Shown here one piece after another: positions 10,674-21,123 of a stretch of 64,000 nt of DNA (its first letter is position 1; every line of letters begins with the position of its first letter). Location: assembly GCA_047967505.1 (NCBI GenBank), contig CM106541.1. One strand, 5' to 3'. The notes below the pieces were generated by a model. The model did no database searches. It was not told where the DNA came from and saw nothing but the letters and a program-made list of their open reading frames with translations. The DNA is from Dipteris shenzhenensis. Lineage: Eukaryota > Polypodiophyta > Polypodiopsida > Gleicheniales. Both the position numbers and the translations under genes were made by a program.

Positions 10674-12626
10674 CCCTGTGGAATTCTTCCTTGATGATGA
10701 GAAATGTTTTTGCTTTGGAACAGTTGACTCCCAGGCCCCACATTTCAAGAGGAAGCTAGACTTCTCTGCTGCTATTATTAGACCACAGCAATCACCAGGT
10801 GAGTCATGAGAGCTCATGAAGGAATTGTCTGGTGATATCCTATGCATTCACTGATTGCATATGTCAGCATATAGAATTCAAAGTATATAAGTTTTTGAAC
10901 AGGCAAAAAGAAGAGACTGGAGCAGAATGCTGATTCTTTCATCTCAAAACAAAAGGAACCAGAAGAGGACAAGTCTCCAGATTTGCTCCTATTTGAGTTT
11001 CTTCACAAATGCAAGGCTCAGAGTAACTTCCATATATACCATAGTATTTTCAACATGGAGTTCACAATGAGCTCTATATTGGAGCATCACAAAGATTTTC
11101 TTCTAGACTATTAGGATACCTTCAAAGAACTGACAGAGGCAGAAGAATTGTGGAAGGAGAAAAGGTTTTTGTGCATATAAATCATATTGTCTCCATTGAC
11201 AGGCTGAGGTACCATGTGAACAGAAGATTTGATAGCCTGCCTGATCAATATAAATTCAACTATAACTTGCACACCAGAAAGTGCAGAGTACTTGAGGAAA
11301 CCATGGCATTATTTATGTACATTGTCTTCAGTCAGGAGTCTTTGGATGAACAAGGGCAGGAGACTAAAGAAGAAGACACATTTGAAGCAGAGGAAAAAGA
11401 GGATGTTTCTTTGGTAACAGAAATGGTAGAGCAAGAAGAAGATATCAACCTTCAAGATGAGGGGCTGCAAGTGGCTGCTCTTGACCTTGTTCAACTGAGG
11501 ACAAAAACTCTGAGGGGAGCAGAGCCAGTTGAAGATTTTGATGTTCAGAGCAGCAACTATGCAGTGCCCATGCTTCCAGGTGTCTTGATTGGTGGAAAAG
11601 ATTATGTTTTCCTCCATGATATAGAGTGTATGTTCAATTTGAGGGAGGACTATGCCATTTCCCTTATTGCCCAGGCTTCAAGGCTTGACAAGGAGGTTGG
11701 CATAGCGGATGACCATTCACTACTGGCTTTGGAAACAATTTTTGATCCTGCAGAGGCCCTTACTTTTTGTTTCAAAGAGGCTGAAAAGTTCCAAGAGCCA
11801 GATGAAGCGGCCTTCTAGCTCACACAGGAAGCTATGAATCTCTCAGCACTATACACAGAAAAGCCTAAAGAAGAGGCTGGACAAGAGGGGTGAGGAATAA
11901 ATCTTTGGAAAGATGAACTGCTTGTTGCTGATGAAAATGAGAAGGTACTTCAAATCAAATACTTTGTCTTCTGCTTAACTTTGTTTTTGTAGGTTGTGTA
12001 TTGTCTCACTCCAATCTTTTGATATGTGGCAGCTACAAATTGAGGATGACACATTCCTACAGAGATCAAGTGGAAGCAGGCCGGTTGGGTTTCGCAAAAT
12101 GTCAGGCCTAGCTCATTATATTCATGATCTAGGCAGTGCTAAGATCTTGATTTACCATAGGCAGTTGAGCAACAATGGAGAAGAAATTGTTTACTTCTTA
12201 AAATGTTTGTCCAGGGCTTTAGGTGGACATGATCTTTCATGGCAAAAGGAAAAGATCATTTTGATAGAGAGGTTGTCTGCCATAGATATATTTGGAGATT
12301 ATGTGAATAAGCAGGCCTCTAGGGCCGCTTACTTTTTGTTTTACACTTCTTATGCATTAGCATGTGGTGTTAAGGAGCCCAAATGTCTAGAGGGCTATGG
12401 AAAACACAAGCTCATAAGGTTTCAAGAGCCACCCATGATTGCATCAGGCCACACAATCCAAGAAGAAGAACAAGTGGAGACAGCTGAAGAAAAGGATACC
12501 CCTCCCAGACAAGCAACAGAGGCAAGCATTGATAAACAGACAGTCGACATCAAGCCAATAAAGAAGAAAAAGACTCCAACCAAGATCAAAAAGAGAGTTC
12601 CGATCGGCAGGCCCTGGGAGAAATAG
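10674..12626 (+). pseudogene. ORF2 of the RAG1-like element, copy 1 (spliced, broken)
   Basis: I recognise no domain by name. Exons I can support are 10674-10798 (PVEFFLDDEKCFCFG; acceptor tttag, donor AG|gtgag), from 10903 (KKKRLEQNADSF) to a stop at 11112, an open stretch from about 11150 in a shifted frame to a stop at 11816, and 12033-12626 after an intron at 11945-12032. The last exon carries LAHYIHDLGSAKILIYHRQL, then FLKCLSRALGGHD and KIILIERLSAIDIFG. A related block lies at 52055-52260, with the intron 25 codons before LAHY in both. The C-terminus is Lys-rich (KPIKKKKTPTKIKKR) and could be a nuclear signal. It runs convergent to the RAG1-like transposase, its 3' end about 510 bp away. 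It has lost reading-frame integrity. Confidence 0.6.
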
Positions 12627-13136
12627 GATTTAGTCATCAAATATAGCACAAACATTATATTAAAGTTGAATTGATTTGTACAAAGTCTTTGATATCTGGT
12701 ATGATCTTGTATAAATGAACAATAAGTTGAAGATGAAATGATTTGTACATTTAGATAGAGTGGTGTCGTTAAATATTAAACAAACAATATATTGAAATTG
12801 TGAACAAATTGTATTACGTTTAGATCATATGTTTCACAAAAGAAATACTTTTGATGCATAACACCAAGAGTCACTTGTTCCACAAAAAAAAATTCTATTG
12901 ATTGAGTTTGAAAACATGTGGACATAACACCAATAAGTTACAAATGAGTCCTATTCATGTTTACTTGTCCATTTATGGTTTCTAAATATCTTCGATTCCC
13001 TCCATTGTCTATGTCTCTCTGCTGCCATTGAATTGTCTAGAGTTTGTCTTCATCTTTGCTTTTGGGCTAAAAGAAAAGCAAGCTTGATTTTGGAGCTAGC
13101 AACTTTTCTTTTAGCATGCAGCCTCTGTAGTATGCC
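12627..13136. other. AT-rich spacer between two convergent genes
   Basis: No gene is seen. The stretch separates the 3' ends of ORF2 and the RAG1-like transposase and probably holds both polyadenylation regions (several aataa-like motifs). No retroelement or histone-like sequence is present, unlike the matching interval of copy 2. Confidence 0.5.
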
Positions 13137-15684
13137 TCAGTAAAACCATTGGAAGACTTCCTTCAGACTATTTGCCTTCTGACTCCCTCCATAGTGTTGT
13201 GTGTCTCTGAAAAATGCATTACGTGCCATGTAGTGAGACTCTCCATGCCTTGGGTAGACCAAATTGCTGGGCATCCATACTTTTTGACAAAATAGGGAAG
13301 GTGGTTGTAGATGATATGCTGTAAGACATAAGAATGCATAGTAAGTAATAAAAAAAAGAGGATCACACTTAAGTAAAAGAAAAAGACAGAACCTTACCAT
13401 GTAGTGAGTTATATTGCAGGCTATCCACGCATCTTTCATTGACTTCCCAAAATGTTTAATTGCCTCCTCAAAGTTCTTGTAATCACTCTTTGTCCATGTT
13501 ACTTTGTCACAGAACATGAAGAGTTGATCAAGAGACCTCCACACCTCTGCCTTCCTATTTCGTGCTTCCCCATCTGCCTCATGATCTTTCACAGCATTAT
13601 GGACTTGCTTCCACAATCCATAATTAATCTTTGAAACTGTTCTACCTTGCCTTACTTGCTTACTATGTTTGGGTCGAGACAAGAATCTTCTTGCCTTAAC
13701 ACCACTAATAGAGGGCTTGATTGGTACCTCCTTGCCATAAGTAGACTTTTTAAAATCCTTTGTGATTTGAACATCTCCTCCATGCAGACCTATATCGGAT
13801 AACACTTTTTCCAATGCTTGAAGAGCATCCTTTCTATTTTTTTCGAGACAGAGTTTCCAAGCAAATTCAATATATAAAAATACCAATTTCTCAATAATTC
13901 GACATAGACCATGCAATGTGCAGATGTGAACATTACATAGTGGAATGTCCAGAATGGCCTTGAAGTCAGGGTCAACTTTATCTCTATTAGGTGCTCTCTT
14001 CCACCATTTTGAATCCATTACTTGAGCTGATTCTTTGCAGTAAAGACAAGGAGACTTTGAGTTGCCTCCTTTACTAATGTTATACATGCACTTAAGTGTT
14101 TTAAGATCCCCGGCCATGTGCCACTCTACTTGAAAATCACCTTTTCCTACAACATGGAGATTCTCACCTTGCACTTGTCTTTTGATTATTCTTGGTATTT
14201 CCGTGTGGTGAAACACCCAATCTAGTGTTTCATGGTCTTCTATCTTCACCTGCCAAATTATAGAAAACAAAAGTCTTACTATAACAGATTTGAAAACAAT
14301 GACCAAAATCAAGTATAAAACAAAAAATGATCATACCTGGAACGAGCCTAACCACCATATGTGTTTCTCTGACTACACACTAAAATACTTCGAACTCGCT
14401 TCAGTCAATGATGTATCAATTGCTCCATTCATCAATGTAATAGTAACTCTTTCCATTTTCTTTTCCTTTACAACCTCACACTCATCCAGTTTGATAACAA
14501 ATTTCAAAATGCCTTTGCACTCCTCAAATGGTATTCCATAAAACTCGACCATTCTTCTTTGAAGTTGTTGTAGATCTACAAATATATTGTTCCAAGGATC
14601 ATACACAGTGGTTCCTTTACCACCATGAAATATTTCTTCAATATGGATATATTGCCCAATAAATTCATCTATACTTTCATTCAAATGACCTCTTATCCTC
14701 CACACGGTTGCTGGATTTGGCAGTAAAACTCGTTTAATCCTTTGATCTTTCAAAGTTGAGGATATCGCATGGAAAATCGAACTATATCCCTTCCTGCTAA
14801 CTCCACTAACATCAAGAGCCTCTTGGATTATAGTGCCATCAACTTGATTATTGGATACAAATTCCTCTATAACATTGCGTTTGACTGTTTTGTATTTTTT
14901 TTCCTCAATCAAACCTTTTGCTACACCGCAAGAAAGCAATCCTTTCATTTGTTTAACAGGAAGAAGGTTCGGGTCCATATTTTATTTTGCAGGCTCCAAT
15001 AATTTCCTGTAGTAACAACACAATATGCCTATATCATTCAGCACCTCCATTCTTGTTTTGCGATAATCAACGAAATAGATATAGTCATTTGAGAGCCTTT
15101 TTTAGTATACAAAATGATAAATTTCAATCTAACCTTGCTTCCTAAATTCGTCGCTTGCATCCACCAGTCCCAGCCTTCAAATTTGCAATGTTTTTAATCT
15201 TCCTGCTACGTAGTCTGTCTCCAAGCACGGTTGTCTTCTTTCTCGCTCTTGTCAACTCTTTTTTACTCTTTGAATGCTCCTCAATTTCGTTCTGCAACTG
15301 CTGCTCCATTTTTGCACGAATGGCTATCTCCTGCATCTTGGCCCCCTTTTCTTGTAGGTACATCATTTTATACGTTTCCGCAAATGTAGACTGCACTGAA
15401 ATATAACCAAGCAATCCGTTTTGTCCATCGCCGGCAAACCTCAGTAATGTGGTGGGATTGACAAATGGAGGTGTAGAGTTTTTTACTTGACATTTTGGAT
15501 ATATGCTTCCATCGCACCATAAGTCAATATGTTGAAGCCCTTCTCTTCTCGTATTTTCCCGCTGTTGAGCATTCAGCACTGTATCCTTTCGTCTTTTTTG
15601 TGCTGGAGCATATTGTTCTACTAAGTCGATGTGAAGATGGTGTAATCGCTTCTTTTGAGATAGTGACTCACTAGTATCGGCCAT
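13137..15684 (-). pseudogene. RAG1/Transib-like DDE transposase, copy 1 (frameshifted)
   Basis: Minus-strand exons are about 15684-15142, 15000-14337, 14249-13398 and 13318-13137; introns 14250-14336 and 13319-13397 are GT-AG and phase 0. Ordered landmarks: IDLWCDGSIYP near the N-terminus and a coiled coil; first Asp in FVIKLDECEV (codon 14486-14484); second Asp in MAGDLKTLKC (14108-14106); CLYC 20 residues later; HICTLHGLCRIIEKL; GLHGGD; ITHYM; HIIYNH (H-x4-H, 13318-13301); and IWSTQGME with the Glu at 13243-13241. In RAG1 the same items occur in this order, with D-to-D about 108, D-to-E about 254 and H-to-E 20; here about 97, 262 and 20. Lesions are a TAG at 14373 and a one-base loss two codons after the Glu, beyond which HYMARNAFFRDT and NSLKEVFQWFY lie in another frame. 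Confidence 0.8.
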
Positions 15685-16390
15685 TTTTTGTGCTTCTGAG
15701 GTTGCGAAGTTTGTTTTTCAATCTCATAGTCGTTTTGTAACATGAATCGTGGAAGTGTGGCAGTATCCATGTGAATATTTTGAAAACTTGCAATCACCAA
15801 GTTCAGTGATGGATTCTTTATGAAAGGCCTGCACACGTCGGCAAAAGAGATGCGGAATCTTTGGTAAACAAAAAAAAATCTAAGGAGATATTTAATGCAA
15901 AATCGTGTTAGTCAGACAAAAGATTATCTTATTCCTTTTTGAATTGACAGTTCTGTAGTCCTTACTGACAGTTCTGAGCCACGTTTCCGTATTTTACTAT
16001 TTTTGAGATCTTTTAGGAGAGAAATAAATAAAAAAATAGTGAATTTCTTACAGGGCCCCAAAATGAGTTCCCTTTTTCCCTAATGACTTCTTTCAAACTT
16101 TGCAGTAAGGTAGCCATCCATATAAGTGACAACATGATGCATAAGGACACCAAGTACAAACCTACAACCCAGTTTGAAGTATCACATGCAGTAAGGTCTT
16201 CTAGTATGGAGCCTACCAAGAAAGATGATTAGGGGGCTAAGGGCTTAGATATGACAGTATTGACCTCTAATATACTGAATTGGTAAGCACCGATTAACCC
16301 CTAGTTATTCTCTAGCAGAGATAATGTTTGGTGCGGGGTATGCAATGTCAATCATCCCTCAAATGAGCTCTGTAAAGGCCAACACTCTAT
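15685..16390. other. Upstream region of transposase copy 1; no gene seen
   Basis: This should contain the promoter and outer end of the RAG1-like element, but I find no terminal repeat matching the one proposed for copy 2. Short open frames here look like chance. Confidence 0.4.
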
Positions 16391-19300
16391 TGTGTGCACT
16401 GCCTTAGATGGGGGAAGCATGAGACCTCCCAGTGTCGGTTTTTGAAGGTCATCCTCTACCAAACAAGGCTCCAAGTGGCCTTATCAAGCCCACCTAACCT
16501 GATGAATGCACAAGGAGCCCCTCTTGCCAATCAACAACGACAATATAGGACACAACATGCTCCATTACTTCCACCCCCACCTTGTATAACTCTGATCAAC
16601 CATCATCTCGACCATCATCCTTATGAGGAGGGAAGTGGCATCATAAGCCACTACCTTTTACATGAGGATCAACATGTTCAGGTATATCAAATAGCCCCCA
16701 TACCCCTGAGAGCAAGGGACATGAATTCCATAGCATAGAGGTGCCCGATCCAATGCTATACATGTCAAGGGCCACACAGGGCAAGGGAATGCCCATACAA
16801 GGGAGCAGTGAACCCTCCCATATCATGCTTTAAATGCTAAGGGCCTCACTTTTTAAAGGACTATACTTACAAGGATCTCACACTAGTGGTGCCTTCCTCA
16901 ACCGGAGCCCATGCCCTTGTGCGCTAAATGTGGAGTGGAGGATTTATTTAAGGATTGTCTCCTAAGGAGGCCAGCATCTCCAACAGAGCACTAGCATCAA
17001 TTTGCTAAGCATAGAACAAGGTCAAGTAGAAACGGTGCCCTTGAAGGTCATCACAAGGATGCATGCAAAGACCCTAGGCAAGGAGATGAAGAAGTAGGCA
17101 AGGAAGGGTAGGGATTCCACATCTCAACTTCCAGAGGCAAATCAATCCTCCACAAATGAAGCCCAAGAAGGTTACCAAGGTGGGTGAATGAACAAATCAA
17201 GTGCTTATCCAAAATGTTTTAGATGAGGAGACAACCACCTTGGCCATCTCCTCTACATCCAGATGGACACCTTCCCTAAATGATCTTAGTGTGCCCCCAT
17301 ATCCTATGGTAAACAAGCCAGTTTGGGCCTAAGACCTCTCCTTTGGATAAGCTCCTTTTACACCTACTCATAAAGGAGCTTATCTAGACCCGATCTTAGA
17401 GAAACAATGCTTAATACATGCTCAAAACTTGGTATGGGAGTGCTAAGAGAAATTTGAGCATAGACTCAAGGTCAACAAAGGGTAGGAAACCTAATAGCTC
17501 ATAGGGGAGAAAAGGCACTTCAAGTGCTAGAAAGAGTGGAAGAAGAGGAACCAGCCGGCCCTAATATCTCAGAGGCCTGTGACCTGATGCAATGGATGTT
17601 TTCATGAGGACTCAATGTTGCAAAACCTGAAAGAGATCTAACCCTATATGGATTTGGGGATCCACTATTGGTGGTTAGGGAACCTCCTAGGAACCACATG
17701 ATATTGGTGGGTTAGCATCCTTCCTCTCCACAAAGGTCAAGATGCCGATTGCATCGTTGCTATGAGGTAATTCCACCCTCTAGAGAGACCTATCAAACTG
17801 GTGAACAGGCAAACCCCGACACAAGATCCTACTAGCTTGGAAGAAAACCAACTGAAAGAAGAGGGCCAACACCTACCTAAGGTTCCCATCAATAAATTAG
17901 GCCAATACTTTGAAGGTGATGACACCAATGCAGCTATCCCCATAACCTACCAGAACCAAAAGCTTAAAGCCATCCTGGATGGAGGAGCAGGCATAATTGT
18001 ATTCACCAAAAAATGCTAGGAAATGTGGGGAATAAATTCCCTTGAGAAAACCCATCTTTTAGTGAAGCTAGCTAACTGTGGAACTGTCTAACCCCTTGAA
18101 GTTCTCACGGGTATTAACATCAAGGTGATTAGCACCATATTCAATTTGTGGTAATGGACTTCACTCAATAGCCTGGATACACAGTCATCCTAGGTAGGCC
18201 CTTCCTGTGAATTCATGTCTCGATTGTACATGATTGGTGCACAAATAACATCTATTTACGCCATGAGGAGAAAATTGTGCAAGTGGACCTGCACACCTAC
18301 AAGGTCCACCCACTATCATGATACCTATTTGCTGCACAATCTGACACAATGGATTGGATAACATCCTTGAAACTGTTTCAAGATTGTGATAAGGAATGTG
18401 ATGGGAAAGAGGTAGATGAGTTTTGGTATGCCCCTCTCCCTGATCCTGAGTTCTCTTAGAATTGGATGCACATTTTGGTGGCTATTGACATCTTAAAAAG
18501 AATAAGATTCTAGATAATGACCCCCAAATGTGAAGAATTGAATTAGCCAATAGCACCCCTCTGTATGTTTACCCGCTAGGTGAGCAAGGGAGAAGTTAAA
18601 GTCAAGTCGGACCACCATTGGCTAGCATATGTAGGAGCATCCACTACTCACCATGAGTTCTCCTGCATCTAGGGATCTCAATTGAGCAAGGTTATTGCTC
18701 TAGTGGGCTTTATAAAGGCCATGGAAGAGCTCCATTTAGGTCAAACGTTTTGAAGATCTAAAAGCCTGAAAGTCTTCACCAAGGGCAAAAAGAAGTTAAC
18801 CCCAAAGAGGAGGAAGAGGAGGACAATGAAAAGGAGGACCTGTGATAGGTTCCCCCCATTATAAGGCCTACATGATAGAGGACCATAAAATCCTATAAGG
18901 CCTACATTATAGAGGATAGGTCCCCCCCATTATAATGCCTACATGATAGAGGACCATAAAATCCTATACCAATAGGCCAAGAGAACCTTGGAAGAAGGTA
19001 GCTTCCAAGGATATGATGGCCCCAATGGAATGATCATCTGAAATACCTGAAGTTAATATTTGAGAGGTGTGGATTGTATAAGATATCCCTAAATCCTCTC
19101 GTGTCAGTTTTGGTTATATTTGAGAGGTGTAGATTGTATATTAGATCCCTAAATCCTCTCAAGTGTCAGTTTTGGGTATAACACAGAGTGATTCTTCATC
19201 ACAGTGTGTCCAAGAATGGGATCTCTATGGACTACAATAAGATTAAGCTCATTCTGGAGCTACCCCCAACCACAAACACCAAAGGATTGCCACAGTTTAT

Positions 19301-19950
19301 AGGCAATACAGGTTATCATCACAGATTCATCATGCTCTATACGAACATAGCCTGGCCATTGTATAAGCTCTTGATAGTCTTTGAGTGGACCAAGGAGTGT
19401 CAGAGGTCCTTTGATGCCCTTAAGCTAGCTCTAGCCACAACATCAGTATATGGGCTCTAGATTGGAATCACAACATTCTGGGCCCACCCAACATCATACA
19501 AACTGGCAAAGAACTGCACCCACTTTAGCTTAGCCTTTGAGATAGAGGCAGTTATGCCAATGGAGTATGTAGTGCCCAGCCTATGCATTGTAGTTGAGGA
19601 GAGGCTTACCAAAAATGTTTTAGTTGAGCATCTATCCAATCTTGAATGGCTAAATGAGAGAAGATTGCACGAAGTGTATTGCCTTCGAGTAGAGAAGGTG
19701 AGTCATAAATAATGATTCGATCACAATATCAAGAATAAGGACCTAGAAGAAGGAGACTTAGCACTCCTTTGTAGCATCTGCAACACCAAGCGCAAACTAA
19801 AATATAGGGTCATGGGTCCCTATCGTGTAGTGGAGATCACTCCACAAGGCACATGGAGAATAGGCACCCTAGATAGGATCGAGATGGATAGCTACCTCAA
19901 TTGTAGCAAGCTAAAAAGATATTATGCCCCCCTCACTCTATAGACTCTCC
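16391..19950 (+). pseudogene. Shredded Ty3/gypsy polyprotein, plus strand
   Basis: Pieces of gag and pol survive in order with many stops and deletions. Zinc-knuckle-like CYTCQGPHRAREC sits near 16755-16800. A retropepsin-like AILDGGAGIIVF at about 17967-18010 is followed by a degenerate VILGRPFL motif near 18190. The end of the RT and the connection region survive at 19188-19460 (NTGYHHRFI, EWTKECQRSFDALKLAL). An integrase C-terminal part lies at about 19740-19940 (EEGDLALL, KYRVMGPYRVVEITP, LKRYY). RT palm, RNase H and integrase core are missing. No LTRs were identified. The element is old. Confidence 0.7.
18850..19170. repeat. Two local tandem duplications
   Basis: A unit of roughly 65 bp ('ataggtcccccccattata' ... 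'ggaccataaaatcctata') is repeated at 18850-18975. A second unit ('tttgagaggtgtagattgta' ... 'tgtcagttttgg') is repeated at 19060-19172. Both lie in the decayed Ty3 element and have no coding sense. Confidence 0.75.
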
Positions 19951-19994
19951 ATGCCATACACCGAGAGAAAGAGCTTAAAGCTGAGGTAGCATGG

Positions 19995-20324
19995 ATGAAA
20001 CACAAGGCCATCAAAGAGGCTAGGATATGTAATGTGAAAATTAGGAAAAGGAAACAAATGGCTCTATATAGGGCTATAGTAGAACACCTAGTTCTAGCTG
20101 ATAAATTAAAAATAGATCCTGCTAGGGTGAGTATTTATTTGCAGGGTCCCAATACAAGGGCAAAGGCACTTGTGGATCTGGGAGTGAGTCTTAGCTTCAT
20201 CACCTATAAGCTGGTATGGAAAGCATTGAAGGTACCACTAAACCTCACTCTTGCTTCACTTTGGGTCATTAATGGCCAAATTTTTGTTGAGATATCGAGC
20301 TCCACTCATGATATTCCAGGGTAA
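19995..20324 (+). pseudogene. Retropepsin-like retroelement fragment
   Basis: A 109-residue open stretch with ARVSIYLQGPNTRAKALVDL then GVSLSFITYKLVWKAL. The pattern of a target-binding strand followed by ALVD-x-G-x-S resembles a Ty3-type protease flap and active site, with Leu in place of the usual Thr/Ser of D(T/S)G. It directly follows the shredded Ty3 element but matches its protease poorly, so it may be from another element. Confidence 0.45.
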
Positions 20325-20349
20325 CCATTGTGCATTTATGTCACCGACT

Positions 20350-20622
20350 TGTTAGCTGCAGATTCGGTTGGTACAACGCCCATGAATAATAGCTTGATGA
20401 TAGCTATCTTTATGTACTTTAGTTAGTGGCTCAGTTAGTATGCCACCTAGGGTAGCTGAGTTTGGTTTGAGATCCAGATATAGGGTTCATCTATTCCTTT
20501 TATACTAAGAGAGACAATTCTTTTGGCTTTCACAACTAAGAAGAGGAAAATGGTTTTCAGCCCCCACCTTTGTGTGTATTCCCCCATTGTGTATGTGAGA
20601 AAGCTGCAAGTGAGACTCTTCA
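20350..20622 (+). repeat. Probable 5' LTR of the copia element
   Basis: The right border is set by the primer site that begins two bases after ...ttca at 20622. The left border at 'tgttagctgc' (20350) is a guess based on a TG start; the true LTR may be longer. No 3' partner was found in the window. Confidence 0.5.
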
Positions 20623-20624
20623 CC

Positions 20625-20636
20625 TGGTATCAGAGC
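20625..20636 (+). promoter_or_regulatory. Primer-binding site for initiator tRNA-Met
   Basis: TGGTATCAGAGC is the standard plant Ty1/copia primer site, complementary to the 3' end of initiator tRNA-Met. It fixes the orientation (plus) and the end of the 5' LTR. Confidence 0.9.
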
Positions 20637-21123
20637 TCGGTTCATGGCAAGGAGCTCAAGGAAGCAAACCAAGTTCGTAGTGTCTTGGTAAGAGGATCAG
20701 TGTTGCTTTCCTTTTTTGAGTTTGGGAGTAAATCTCCACAGGTAGCACATCCAAAAAGTGCAAGAGTGCACTGTCTCAGATTGAGACACCCTTTGCAGTG
20801 TGGCGAGAGGGTATTATAACCTACAGGGCCTATTTCAATGGCGGAAGTTTTCCATAGGCACTCAGAAAAGTGCCCTGTTTTGGCTGTGTGACCATTGTTC
20901 TTCAGGTCGGTGAAAAGTTGCCATAGAAATTGCATCGTATGCCTATGCGCAGAGATATTGGGAGTGATAGAATCATTCTTATTGCCTGTTGATGCAAAAT
21001 CATCACTAGGAAGTGACTGTGTGGTCAAATACCGCTTTCGTTAGTTTTGCAGATCTGCCCTTGTGAGACAGAAGTTGTGTTTTTTGCAGTGACAGAATAT
21101 TTTTGTAGTGTTCTGTAATGGCA

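Noticed and set aside
11150-11818. ORF2 as a RAG2 homologue
   Set aside because: No Kelch repeat pattern (double Gly with spaced Tyr/Trp) or PHD Cys/His set is visible; only the convergent gene order is RAG2-like.
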